A stretch of DNA of 64,000 nt. It comes from Sinorhizobium meliloti 4H41 (GTDB lineage: Bacteria > Pseudomonadota > Alphaproteobacteria > Rhizobiales > Rhizobiaceae). This document shows positions 43,740-52,420 of the stretch, one piece after another (the first letter of the stretch is position 1; each line of letters starts with the position of its first letter). The position numbers and the translations under genes were made by a program. Under the pieces are notes generated by a model. The model was not told the DNA's origin. It did no database searches and saw nothing but the letters and a program-made list of their open reading frames with translations. The DNA lies in contig NZ_AQWP01000002.1 in NCBI RefSeq assembly GCF_000375585.1, positions 62,001 through 126,000 on the forward strand, read 5' to 3'.

Positions 43740-44497
43740 CGTCCTTTCAAAGCCAGACCGGCGTTGACGAATCCTCCATCGACCGCCAGCACCTGGCCGT
43801 TGATATAGCTCGCCTCCTCCGAGATCAGGAACGCCGCGCTGGCCGCGATTTCGCCCGAAGAACCGTAGCGGCGCTGGGGGATGCGCTCGTGCCATTGCGC
43901 ACGCACGTCATCCGTATGGACGGCACGCGACAAAGGCGTGTCGATGGCACCGGGAGCGATGGCATTGACGCGAATTCCATCCTGTCCGAGCTCGGTCGCG
44001 AGAATGTAAGTGAGCAGATTGACCGCGCCTTTGGAGGCGCCGTAGGCGGCGCGTCCCTTGTTGCCGACAAGACCCGATACGGAGGAGATGTTGACGATTG
44101 CACCGGGCGTGGCCGTCGTCAGCCAATGACGCGCCGCCTCACGGCAGACGATGAACGTGCCGGTCAGATTGACGTCCAGAATGCGGCGGAAATCGTCGAC
44201 GCTCGTCTCGACGGCAGGCCTGTCGATCGCGATGCCCGCCGAATTGATGACCGCCCGCAGCGGTGCCCTCGCCGCCGCGGTCTCGATGGCCGATGCGACC
44301 TCCTTTTCATCCGTGACGCTGCAGGCGATTGCCTGCGCGGGATCGATCGGGATCGCGCGACATGCGTCCGCCAGCGCATCGGCATTGCGATCCACCAGAT
44401 AGACCCTCCAGCCGCGATCGTTGAGAAGCCTCGCTATTTCGAGGCCGATACCGGATGCTCCTCCCGTGACGAGTACGGATTTCATTCCATCGCTCAT
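43736..44497 (-). CDS. SDR-family oxidoreductase (253 aa)
   Basis: A short-chain dehydrogenase with NAD(P) motif TGGASGIG at residues 11-18, NSAGIA, the catalytic Ser in NISSVSG, YGASK (Tyr near 146, Lys four after) and NAIAPGAIDTPL. The start overlaps the acyl-CoA ligase stop (ATGA); upstream in-frame reading is a shadow of that gene. It probably reduces or oxidises a 3-hydroxyacyl or alcohol intermediate in the pathway of the neighbouring ligase and thiolase. The product class is inference. Confidence 0.88.
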   Translation of the reverse strand: MSDGMKSVLVTGGASGIGLEIARLLNDRGWRVYLVDRNADALADACRAIPIDPAQAIACSVTDEKEVASAIETAAARAPLRAVINSAGIAIDRPAVETSVDDFRRILDVNLTGTFIVCREAARHWLTTATPGAIVNISSVSGLVGNKGRAAYGASKGAVNLLTYILATELGQDGIRVNAIAPGAIDTPLSRAVHTDDVRAQWHERIPQRRYGSSGEIAASAAFLISEEASYINGQVLAVDGGFVNAGLALKGR

Positions 44498-46143
44498 GGG
44501 GCAGCACTCCTGCGCTCCCCGATGCCAACGGAACCGATGTCCAGTTCGCCGCGCCGTTCGAGTTCCTCGCGGATCAGCTTCTTGGTGATCTTGCCATAGG
44601 CCGATTTTGGCATTTCGGACCAGAACACGATCTTCTTCGGAAGCTTGTAGCGGGCAATCTTCCCGTCCAGCCATTCCCTCAGAGCCGCCGCGTCGACCGA
44701 GGCACCGTCACGTGCGACGCAAACCGCGATGCCGACCTCTCCCCAGACCGGATCGGGAACGCCGACGATCGCCGCCTCGCTGATATCCGGATGCATCAGG
44801 AGCTTTTCCTCGATCTCGCGCGGATAGACGTTGGACCCGCCCGAAATGAACATGTCGGAGGCGCGGCCGGTGATGTAAAGGAAGCCTTGCGCATCGACAT
44901 GGCCAAGGTCGCCGGTACGAAACCAGCCGTTGCGAAACGCTTTGGCGTTGGCCTCGGGGTTCCGATAATAGCCGGCAAAAACCGCCGGGCCGATCACGCA
45001 GATCTCGCCGGTCGCGCCCGCCGGGACTTCGTTGCCGTCGTCGTCCTGGATCTGCAGCTGCATGCCCGTCCGCTCGAAACCGCAGGTGCCGATACGCGCA
45101 TCCGGGCCGTCCTCCGCGCTGTGGAAGGCGGGAGGCAGGACGGTGATCGCTCCCGTCACTTCGCCGAGCCCGAAATACTGCACCAGGACGGCGCCGAGCT
45201 TTTCCAGCGCCTTTTTCTGATCGGCACGGTACATCGGCGCACCGGCATAGATGACATAGCGCAGCGACGAGTGGTCGTACCGGTCGACGGACGGATCCTC
45301 GATGAGCAGCTTTACGATAGTCGGTACGGCGAAGAGGTTGTTGACCCTCCATTTTTCGACGAGGGCCCAGAACTGCGGTATGTCGAGCTTCTCGGACGGC
45401 AAGAGGATCGTGGTTGCGCGCCGTGCGACCTGGCACAGCTGATGGATCCCGGCGCCGTGCGACAGCGGCGCAACGACGATCGACCGGTCGCGATGGGTCG
45501 TAGCCGGAAAGAGATCGGCGATATGATTATTGATGACGAAGGCCATTTGCCCGTGCGTCAGCACGGCAGCCTTGGGGCGGCCGGTGGTGCCGGACGTATA
45601 GAAATACCAGCATGGATCATCGCGATCGACGGCAACGGGCGAAATCGACTTTCCAAGATTGCGCGCAACGATCGCGTCATAGTCTTCGCCGACCCGTGAC
45701 GCGCCGATCGGGATGCATGATCCGATCTGCTCGCCCGCAGCTCGACATGCTTCGGCATGGGCCTCGAAGGCGGCCTGGAATATCACCAGCCTGGCACCGC
45801 TCGATTGAGCCAGATAGGCGACCTCCTCCGGCAGTTGGCGGAAATTCGTGGGAACCCAGACCGCACCTGCTCTGAACGCCGCAAACATGGACTCGAACAT
45901 CTGGTTGCAGTTGGCGGAGTGGACGAGAATCCGGTCTCCTTTGCGCACGCCGAACTCATGGACGAGCGCATATGCCATGGCGTCGACCCGCGCCTCCAGC
46001 TCGTTCCAGCGCCACCGGTGATCGCCGTGAACGAGGGCGATCTCGTCCGGATTGCGTCTCGCTGCCTGCGAAAGGAAATTGCCGAGGTTCATGACTCGCG
46101 TCGAAACGGGGGTGACGCCGCCCTGCGGTTCGTTGCTCGTCAT
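44494..46143 (-). CDS. AMP-dependent acyl-CoA ligase
   Basis: The 549-residue ANL-superfamily enzyme has the ATP-binding P-loop YTSGTTGRPKAAVL near residue 185, the middle YGLGEVTG-like motif (QYFGLGEVTGAIT), the hinge FRTGDLGHVDAQGF and the C-terminal catalytic Lys region YGKITKKLI. It activates a carboxylic acid to the CoA thioester. Substrate is not readable from sequence; the TRAP importer and thiolase around it suggest a medium-size carboxylic acid. Starts inside the thiolase stop. Confidence 0.9.
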   Translation of the reverse strand: MTSNEPQGGVTPVSTRVMNLGNFLSQAARRNPDEIALVHGDHRWRWNELEARVDAMAYALVHEFGVRKGDRILVHSANCNQMFESMFAAFRAGAVWVPTNFRQLPEEVAYLAQSSGARLVIFQAAFEAHAEACRAAGEQIGSCIPIGASRVGEDYDAIVARNLGKSISPVAVDRDDPCWYFYTSGTTGRPKAAVLTHGQMAFVINNHIADLFPATTHRDRSIVVAPLSHGAGIHQLCQVARRATTILLPSEKLDIPQFWALVEKWRVNNLFAVPTIVKLLIEDPSVDRYDHSSLRYVIYAGAPMYRADQKKALEKLGAVLVQYFGLGEVTGAITVLPPAFHSAEDGPDARIGTCGFERTGMQLQIQDDDGNEVPAGATGEICVIGPAVFAGYYRNPEANAKAFRNGWFRTGDLGHVDAQGFLYITGRASDMFISGGSNVYPREIEEKLLMHPDISEAAIVGVPDPVWGEVGIAVCVARDGASVDAAALREWLDGKIARYKLPKKIVFWSEMPKSAYGKITKKLIREELERRGELDIGSVGIGERRSAAP

Positions 46144-47309
46144 TTCGCCCGTTCCAGGATGGAGACATAGTTTGCGACGGCAGCGCCGCCCATGTTGAAG
46201 ATGCCGGCGAGAACGGCGCCGGGGATCTGCATTTCACCCGCCTCCTCCATAAGCTGCATGGCGGAAATGACATGCATCGAGACCCCCGTCGCGCCGATCG
46301 GATGACCCTTGGATTTTAAGCCGCCGGAGGGGTTGACCGGCAGGCTTCCGCTCCTGGTGGTGGTTCCGTCGCGGATCGCACGGTAGCCTTCGCCGGGTGC
46401 GGTCAGTCCCATCGCCTCGTATTCGATCATCTCGGCTATGGTGAAGCAGTCATGCGTCTCGACGAAGGAGAGATCGTCCAGCGTGGCGCCGGCCACGGAA
46501 AGTGCCGCTTTCCAGGCCCGCCGTGGCCCGTCGAATTCCAGCATGTCCCGGCGGCTGAGCGCAAACACGTCGTTGACGTGGCTGCGGGCCCGGAAGGCGA
46601 TTGCCCGCTGCAGCGTCGCAGCCGTGTCCGCGTCGGCGAGCACGAGGGCGGCCGCCCCGTCCGAGACGAGCGAGCAGTCGGTGCGGCGCAAGGGGGCCGC
46701 GACGATCGGATTCTTTTCCGAAACGGTGTTGCAGAACGCAAAACCGAAATCCCTTCGCATATGCGCGTAAGGGTTGGCTACGCCGTTTTCGTGGTTCTTG
46801 GCCGCGATCATCGCAAGTTCCTCGGAACGGTCGCCGTAACGCTGGAAGTAATGCTGTGCTATGCGGCCGAAGACGCCGGCAAAGCCCCCTTCCACGTCGC
46901 CTTCCTCTTTCCGGTAGCTGCCGCCCAGAAGGATATCGCCAACTGCTGCCGTCGGAACGGCGGTCATCTTCTCGGCACCGATGACGAGCGCGATGCGGCC
47001 GCGGCCGGCCTCGATGAAGTCCATCGCCGTATAGATCGCCGCCGAGCCTGTCGCGCACGCATTTTCAAGCCGCACGGACGGGACGTGAGCAAGCGCCTCG
47101 TCGGTCATGCCGACAAGTGCGGCCTGAAACTCCTGCTTGGAGAAGCCGCCATTCATGACTCCGACAAAGATGCCGTCGACATCCGAGGCGGCAAGACCGG
47201 CATGGGCAAGTGCCGGCGCCGCGACCGCGGCCATCAGCGCCTCTGTGTCCGCGTAGTCGGTCTTGCCGAACTGGGAGTGGGCCCAGCCTACGATCTGCGC
47301 CTTGGTCAT
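46140..47309 (-). CDS. Thiolase-family protein (SCP2-thiolase-like)
   Basis: The 389-residue protein has the nucleophile Cys85 in RLENACATGSAA, then VETHDCFTIAEM and the second Cys/His region LKSKGHPIGATGVS, ending in NMGGAAVANYVSI. This is the sub-family of lipid-transfer thiolases that includes the acetyl-CoA acetyltransferases of steroid and cyclic-acid breakdown. It cleaves a 3-ketoacyl-CoA made by the neighbouring ligase and dehydrogenases. AAGGAG precedes the ATG. Coupled to the ligase by ATGA overlap and to the IclR gene by a 4-base overlap. Confidence 0.9.
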   Translation of the reverse strand: MTKAQIVGWAHSQFGKTDYADTEALMAAVAAPALAHAGLAASDVDGIFVGVMNGGFSKQEFQAALVGMTDEALAHVPSVRLENACATGSAAIYTAMDFIEAGRGRIALVIGAEKMTAVPTAAVGDILLGGSYRKEEGDVEGGFAGVFGRIAQHYFQRYGDRSEELAMIAAKNHENGVANPYAHMRRDFGFAFCNTVSEKNPIVAAPLRRTDCSLVSDGAAALVLADADTAATLQRAIAFRARSHVNDVFALSRRDMLEFDGPRRAWKAALSVAGATLDDLSFVETHDCFTIAEMIEYEAMGLTAPGEGYRAIRDGTTTRSGSLPVNPSGGLKSKGHPIGATGVSMHVISAMQLMEEAGEMQIPGAVLAGIFNMGGAAVANYVSILERAK

Positions 47310-48154
47310 CTGGACAATCTCCTTTTGAGAGGTCTTGCAATGGAGGCTATGTGTCGCGTCCCGCGGTCACGGAACTGCTCGGCGAGCTTGCTCTCGATGC
47401 GTGAAGCTTCCTGCCTGAGAAGAGCTGCCAATTCGCTCTGCCGCGGCTCCTGCATGCGGCTGTCGATGGCGGCAATGCTGATGGCCCCGGCGACGCCGCC
47501 GCCGGGATAGCGGATTGCGACGCCCACACCCCAGGAGTTGGTGAGGATAAGGCCGGGATTGACCGCATAGCCCTGAGCGCGGGCAAGCTCGACGCGGCGG
47601 CGCAGTTCGTCCGGCCCGAGCATCGGAAACTGCTCCTCGAGCACGGCGGCATTCTGGTCCAGAACGGACGAAACCTCCTCGTCGGGAAGAGCCGCAAGCA
47701 TGGCCAGAGAGCCGGCGCCGACGCCCAGCGGGTGCACGAAGCCCGCCTGGAGTGCGTGGGTGCGGATCGGAAAGCTCCCCTCCTCCCGGTGGAGACAGAC
47801 CGACGACGCTCCGCGGCGTACGGAGAGAAAGCAGGAGTCGCTGGTCTTCTGCGCCAGGCGATGCAGGCTTTCCGTCGACAGGCGCAGGAGCCCGTGCCGG
47901 CTCGATGCGAGGGTGCCGAGCACATACGCTTCTTCACCGACATAGTAGCGCCGATCGCGGTCGTCCTGCTCCAGGAGGCCGGCCCTGATCAGGGCAAGCA
48001 GGAGGCGGCGAACCGTTGGTTTGTTGAGGCCGCTCTGCTCCACGACGGCGCTTAGCGACATGCCGTCCATCTGGCGGCCGACCAGCGACAGGAGCTTGGC
48101 CGCACGATCGACACTTTGCGAACCGGTCATGTCCCTGTCGGCCGCATCGCCCAT
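47306..48154 (-). CDS. IclR-family transcriptional regulator
   Basis: The 282-residue protein has an N-terminal winged helix (RAAKLLSLVGRQMDGMSLSA, LNKPTVRRLLLALIRAGLL) and a C-terminal IclR effector domain (FPIRTHALQAGFVHPLGVGA; GVGVAIRYPGGGVAGAIS). IclR regulators commonly control aromatic or acid catabolism as local regulators. It is embedded in the operon between the two dehydrogenase/thiolase blocks, so it is almost certainly the local regulator. A second in-frame ATG eight codons later is possible. Confidence 0.9.
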   Translation of the reverse strand: MGDAADRDMTGSQSVDRAAKLLSLVGRQMDGMSLSAVVEQSGLNKPTVRRLLLALIRAGLLEQDDRDRRYYVGEEAYVLGTLASSRHGLLRLSTESLHRLAQKTSDSCFLSVRRGASSVCLHREEGSFPIRTHALQAGFVHPLGVGAGSLAMLAALPDEEVSSVLDQNAAVLEEQFPMLGPDELRRRVELARAQGYAVNPGLILTNSWGVGVAIRYPGGGVAGAISIAAIDSRMQEPRQSELAALLRQEASRIESKLAEQFRDRGTRHIASIARPLKRRLSR

Positions 48155-48157
48155 GTT

Positions 48158-48961
48158 TCAGTGGACCCCCATGATCGTGCAGCTCTGGCCGCCATCGACC
48201 GGCAGACAAACGCCAGTAATGAATTTCGCTTCGTCGGAGGCAAGGAAAAGCGCTGCATTGGCGACATCCCAGGCATCGCCCATGCGCCCGCCCGGAAGCG
48301 CCGCGTTGCGGGCTGCCACCATTTCCTCGGCGGAGGCGTATTGCGAGGAGATCTGCTTGTAGATCAGAGGCGTGTCGATCAAGCCGGGGACGACACAGTT
48401 CGCGCGGATTCCGTGCTGCGCATATTGAGCCGCGATCGCGACCGTCGCCTGGTTGACCGCCGCCTTCGTCGCGTAATAGGCGAAATAGGGATAGCCGGTC
48501 CACCGGATGCCGGCGAGCGACGAGATGTTGACGACGGCGCCACCGCCGGCTTCGATCATGTGCGGGATGACAGCCTTGGCGGTGCGGAACACCGAGCCGA
48601 GATTGAGATCCACGGATTGCTGGAACTGTGCTTCCGACAACTCGACCGGTCCACCCATATGCGTGACGCCGACATTGTTGTGCAGAATGGAAATGGTACC
48701 GAATGCCTGCCGTGCGGCCGCCACCGCCGCTTCGACAGATGCGAGAGCGGTGACGTCTGCGGCGACGGCTAGGGCCTGGCCGCCTTCCGCCGCGATGATT
48801 GCCGCCGTTTCCTCGGCTGCCTCCCTGTCGACGTCGACACAGACGACCTTGGCGCCCTCACGCGCATAAAGCACGGCGGCAGCCTTGCCATTACCCCAGC
48901 CGGGGCCGGAGGAACCCGCACCGAAGACGATTGCCGATTTTCCCTTGAGACGGTCTGCCAA
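48158..48961 (-). CDS. SDR-family oxidoreductase with atypical cofactor loop (267 aa)
   Basis: A short-chain dehydrogenase with an extended cofactor motif GAGSSGPGWGNGKAAAVL in place of the usual TGxxxGIG, then HNNVGVTHMGG, NISSLAG, YFAYYATKAAV (Tyr/Lys) and NCVVPGLIDTPL. TTG at 48961 is the most upstream start in frame, with CGAGG before it. It is the first gene after the TRAP binding protein and probably performs an oxidation of the imported acid. Longer loop may alter cofactor preference. Confidence 0.87.
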   Translation of the reverse strand: MADRLKGKSAIVFGAGSSGPGWGNGKAAAVLYAREGAKVVCVDVDREAAEETAAIIAAEGGQALAVAADVTALASVEAAVAAARQAFGTISILHNNVGVTHMGGPVELSEAQFQQSVDLNLGSVFRTAKAVIPHMIEAGGGAVVNISSLAGIRWTGYPYFAYYATKAAVNQATVAIAAQYAQHGIRANCVVPGLIDTPLIYKQISSQYASAEEMVAARNAALPGGRMGDAWDVANAALFLASDEAKFITGVCLPVDGGQSCTIMGVH

Positions 48962-49069
48962 TTCGAAACCTCGGAAGGCGCCATGCGCTCGTGGAAGAAC
49001 GCGCCGCGTCGCTGCATCGGTCGGCGAACGGCCGGGTGAACGGCCGCCCGCCTCGTCGTGCTCAGGTGG

Positions 49070-50080
49070 TCAGCCGAGGCTGGTGCCTACGGCCTTTTCG
49101 AGAATGGCCCAGGCCTCGTCGCCGAATTTTCCCTTCCATTCGGCGTAGAAACCCGCCGATCTCAGCGTCTCCCGGAAAGCTGCCTTGTCCGGGTCGGTGA
49201 ATGTCATGCCACTCTGGGTGAGCTGCTCGCGTACCGTGTCGTTCACCTTGGCGGTATCGGTGCGCTGTGCGATGGCCGACTCGTTGAGATGTTTGGCCGC
49301 AATCTCCCTTATGTCTTCCGGCAGTGTTTCCCAGGCCTGCTTGTTCGCCAGCATCCAGAAACCGTCCCACATATGGTTGGTCATGGCGCAATGTTTCTGC
49401 ACCTCGTAGAGCTTGGCGGTCGAGGCGATTGCCAGTGGGTTTTCCTGGCCGTCGACGGTGCCGGTGCTGAGCGCCGTGTAGACTTCCGCGAAATTGATCG
49501 TGGTCGGTGCAGCCCCGAAGGCGGTGAACATGGATTGCCAGAGCGGGCTCGGCGGAACGCGGATCTTGAACCCCTTGAGGTCCTCCGGGGTGTTGATCGG
49601 CTTGGTCGAACTGGTGATCTGGCGAAAGCCGTTGTCCCAGATCTTCTCCATGGGCACGAGGCCCTTCTTCTCGATTTCGCCGCGCGCATAGGCGCCCAGC
49701 TCTCCGTCCATCGCCTTCCAGACCGTGTCGTAGTCGGGGAAGGCGAAGCCGATGCCGCTGATGGCGGCGTTGGGCACCAGGGTCGAGAGAATCAGCGGCG
49801 AGAGCGAGAAGAACTCGGTTGCGCCGTTGCGAAGCTGCGAAAGCGTTTCGGTGTCGTTGCCGAGCTGACTGCTCGGGAAGATGTTGATTTTCAGGCGGCC
49901 GCCCGTCTCCTCCAGGATCTTGTCGGCGGCTTCCTTCAGGCGAATGTTGAGCGGATGGGTGACCGGCAGGTTGTTTGCCAGCTTATAGGTGAAGTCCGCG
50001 GCATGGGCCTTGGTGCGGATCGAAGCCCCAAGCGCAACTGCTCCAGTGCCGAGCAGCATCGTTCTACGGGTTATTTTCAT
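49070..50080 (-). CDS. TRAP transporter substrate-binding protein, DctP type
   Basis: The 336-residue protein starts MKITRRTMLLGTGAVALGAS, an RR-type signal that could use Tat or Sec, and has the DctP-fold blocks YKLANNLPVTHPLNIRLKEA, FPSSQLGNDTETL and the ligand-Arg segment KGFKIRVPPSPLWQSMF. It binds an acid in the periplasm and hands it to the fused permease encoded just upstream. AGGAGG precedes the ATG. No ligand can be predicted; a carboxylate is normal for the family. Confidence 0.92.
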   Translation of the reverse strand: MKITRRTMLLGTGAVALGASIRTKAHAADFTYKLANNLPVTHPLNIRLKEAADKILEETGGRLKINIFPSSQLGNDTETLSQLRNGATEFFSLSPLILSTLVPNAAISGIGFAFPDYDTVWKAMDGELGAYARGEIEKKGLVPMEKIWDNGFRQITSSTKPINTPEDLKGFKIRVPPSPLWQSMFTAFGAAPTTINFAEVYTALSTGTVDGQENPLAIASTAKLYEVQKHCAMTNHMWDGFWMLANKQAWETLPEDIREIAAKHLNESAIAQRTDTAKVNDTVREQLTQSGMTFTDPDKAAFRETLRSAGFYAEWKGKFGDEAWAILEKAVGTSLG

Positions 50081-50128
50081 CGCTCTGTTCTCCTCCTGAT
50101 CGTCGATGATGAATATGGGATGGCAGGC

Positions 50129-51997
50129 TCACAGCAATGCGAGCGAGAACCAGGGCACGGCGGCGATCAACAAGAGGCCAAGCACCATCGCGCCGATATA
50201 GGGCCAGATCGCTCCCATGGCTTCGTCGGGCGAAACGTTGCCGATCTTGCAGGCGATGTAGAAGCCGATGCCGATCGGCGGTGCCATCAGTCCGACGTTC
50301 ATCGCGGTGACGATGACCATGGAATAGTGGACGTCATGGATCCCCATCGCACGCGCGATCGGAAACATGATCGGCGCCAGGAGCACGATCGCAGGGAGGC
50401 CTTCGAGCACGCAGCCGAGCAGCATGAACAGGGCGATCGAGACCAGCATGAAGGTGAACCATCCACCCGGCAGGCCGCTCATCATATCGGTGAGCTCGAA
50501 GGCGAACCCGGTCTGGGTGAGCGCCCAGGCCATCGCCGCGGCGGTACCGAGGATCAGAAGGATCGCACCGCTCATCGCGGCGGTCTCGACCAGCATCCTG
50601 TAGGTCCGGCGCATGCCGATGCCGCCATAAAGGACAGTGCCGATGATGAAGGCGTAGACGACCGCGATGGTGGAGACCTCAGTCGCGGTCGCCGCGCCGC
50701 TCGCGACCGCGCTGCGGATGATGAACGGCAGTACCAGGGCCGGCGCCGCGATCAACGCCGTGCCGCCGATGTGTTTCAGCGACGGGCGCACGACGCCGTC
50801 GACATTTTCTCGGGCGGCCTTGATGCGTGCAAGCGCGGCAAGCGCGACCAGCAACACGAGAGCGATGGCAAAACCGCTGGTAAACAGAGCGGCGATCGAA
50901 ACGCCGGCCACCGAGCCGAGAACGATCAGCACGATGCTCGGCGGTACGGTGTCGGCCATGGCGGCCCCGGTCGCGAGCAGCGCTATCATCTCCTTCGGCT
51001 TGTGGCCCCGGCGCTTCATCTCCGGAAACAGCGCCGGGGCAACCGTCGCCATGTCCGAGACTTTCGACCCGGAAATGCCGGACACGAGAAAGAGCGAGCC
51101 CAACAGAACGTAGGACATGCCGGCCTTGACGTGGCCGAGCATGGAGGCGAGGAAATCTACGATCGCCTTGCCCATTCCGGTCGCGTCCAGAATGCAGCCG
51201 AGAAGCACGAAGACCGGGACCGACAGCAGAATGAGGCTGGACATCCCCTCGTCCATGCGGCCGATCATGACGACCAGAGGCATCGACGTCGTGAAGGCGA
51301 GAAACAGAAGCGTCGCGATGCCGAAGCAGAAGGCGATCGGAACGCCCATCGCGAGGCAGATGGCAGCACCGCCGACGAGAAAGATCAGAATGTTGCCGTT
51401 GCCGAACGAGCTGAGCGCAGGCGTCAGCAACCAGAGCACCAAAGCGACCGCGAGCACGACTGCCACGGCCAGCACCACGTCGAACGGCTTGGCGGTTCTG
51501 ATCAGTTGAGCGACGGCCAGCAGCACCATCAGGACCATGCCGACTGCAATGGCCGCGGCACGATAGCCCGCCGGGATGTTCAAGGCCGACGAAGTGATGT
51601 CCATTTCGCCAGCGGCATAGGTGTAAGCTGCCGGCAGCAGGACGAGAAGGAACGCCATGATAGCGACCATGCCGAGCGTTTCGGTGAACTGCCGGGCCCT
51701 TTCGCCGAGGGCATTGAGAAGAATGGTCAGCCGCAGATGCTCGCAACGGTCGATCGCAATCGCCGAACCGAGCATGGCCAGCCACAGGAAGGCGATGGAT
51801 GCGGCTTCATCGATCCAGACGATCGGTCTCGACAGGCCGTAGCGAAAGGCTACGCCGGAGAGCAGCATGGCGATGATCGCCACAAGCAGAGCGGCGGATA
51901 GCGCTTCGACGGGGCGCATCAGCCGCGAACCCGGCCGGGCCTCCATCGTCTCGGCGAGCACGGCGAATTCGGACACGCCCTCCGTCGTGGTGGTCAT
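50129..51997 (-). CDS. TRAP transporter fused permease (DctQ-DctM)
   Basis: The 622-residue protein fuses the small four-helix DctQ domain (about residues 30-175: FRYGLSRPIVWIDEAASIAF) and the large twelve-helix DctM domain (about 190-622: FLVSGISGSKVSDMATVAPA; GAAMADTVPPSIVLIVLG; ALTQTGFAFELTDM), giving the whole Na+-driven import channel in one chain. GGGAGG precedes the ATG. It heads the minus-strand cluster, so the promoter must lie in the 423-base gap 51998-52420. Confidence 0.92.
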   Translation of the reverse strand: MTTTTEGVSEFAVLAETMEARPGSRLMRPVEALSAALLVAIIAMLLSGVAFRYGLSRPIVWIDEAASIAFLWLAMLGSAIAIDRCEHLRLTILLNALGERARQFTETLGMVAIMAFLLVLLPAAYTYAAGEMDITSSALNIPAGYRAAAIAVGMVLMVLLAVAQLIRTAKPFDVVLAVAVVLAVALVLWLLTPALSSFGNGNILIFLVGGAAICLAMGVPIAFCFGIATLLFLAFTTSMPLVVMIGRMDEGMSSLILLSVPVFVLLGCILDATGMGKAIVDFLASMLGHVKAGMSYVLLGSLFLVSGISGSKVSDMATVAPALFPEMKRRGHKPKEMIALLATGAAMADTVPPSIVLIVLGSVAGVSIAALFTSGFAIALVLLVALAALARIKAARENVDGVVRPSLKHIGGTALIAAPALVLPFIIRSAVASGAATATEVSTIAVVYAFIIGTVLYGGIGMRRTYRMLVETAAMSGAILLILGTAAAMAWALTQTGFAFELTDMMSGLPGGWFTFMLVSIALFMLLGCVLEGLPAIVLLAPIMFPIARAMGIHDVHYSMVIVTAMNVGLMAPPIGIGFYIACKIGNVSPDEAMGAIWPYIGAMVLGLLLIAAVPWFSLALL

Positions 51998-52420
51998 CGG
52001 CTTCCTCCCTTACGAACCGTTCGATCGCCTTGCGCGCCAGCCGCGCGAATCGCGGCGGGATGAACGACGTCAAAGCTCCTCCCGGAGGTGTCGTCCGAAG
52101 AAAATGGATGCATCGGATCGACATTCCAGATCGTCCGTCGCCCTCCAAAGCAAACGTTCGATCAGGTCCATTTTGTAGGTGAAAGGAAACCATCAAGCAA
52201 CACGCTGAACTAAACCGTTGAATATGAGATATATTCCTCGTGCAGCGAGGTCCATAATGTGAACCTCATCGTGCCGTCGCGGAACAAGCGTAAGCCCCGT
52301 GGTCGCCTGGTGCGAATCGCCTCGCCACCGCATTTGCACGGATCGAGCACCCGCGTGTGGAGCCCTGCCGCGGGTCCCCTTCGCCCGGTTTGCGGCGGAC
52401 GAAGGCCGTCCCTGTCCTCG
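51998..52420. other. Promoter region of the TRAP/CoA cluster, no gene seen
   Basis: This 423-base gap lies upstream of both the TRAP operon (minus) and downstream of the hydrolase operon end. No convincing gene, RNA or repeat is present; open frames here have poor codon use. It contains the candidate IclR operator listed separately. Confidence 0.5.
52247..52267. promoter_or_regulatory. Candidate IclR-family operator
   Basis: GAGGTCCATAATGTGAACCT plus C is a 21-base imperfect palindrome: GAGGT and ACCTC arms are perfect and the inner bases follow GGTyCAyAwTrTGrACC. Such near-symmetric sites are typical for IclR dimers. It is about 250 bases upstream of the fused-permease gene, the first of the cluster containing the IclR gene. 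The distance is longer than usual, so an alternative promoter position is needed. Confidence 0.4.

Noticed and set aside
49058..51901. 947-codon plus-strand frame rich in His, Asp and Arg
   Set aside because: Mirror of the TRAP permease and DctP genes; composition like reverse-complement shadows of hydrophobic codons.
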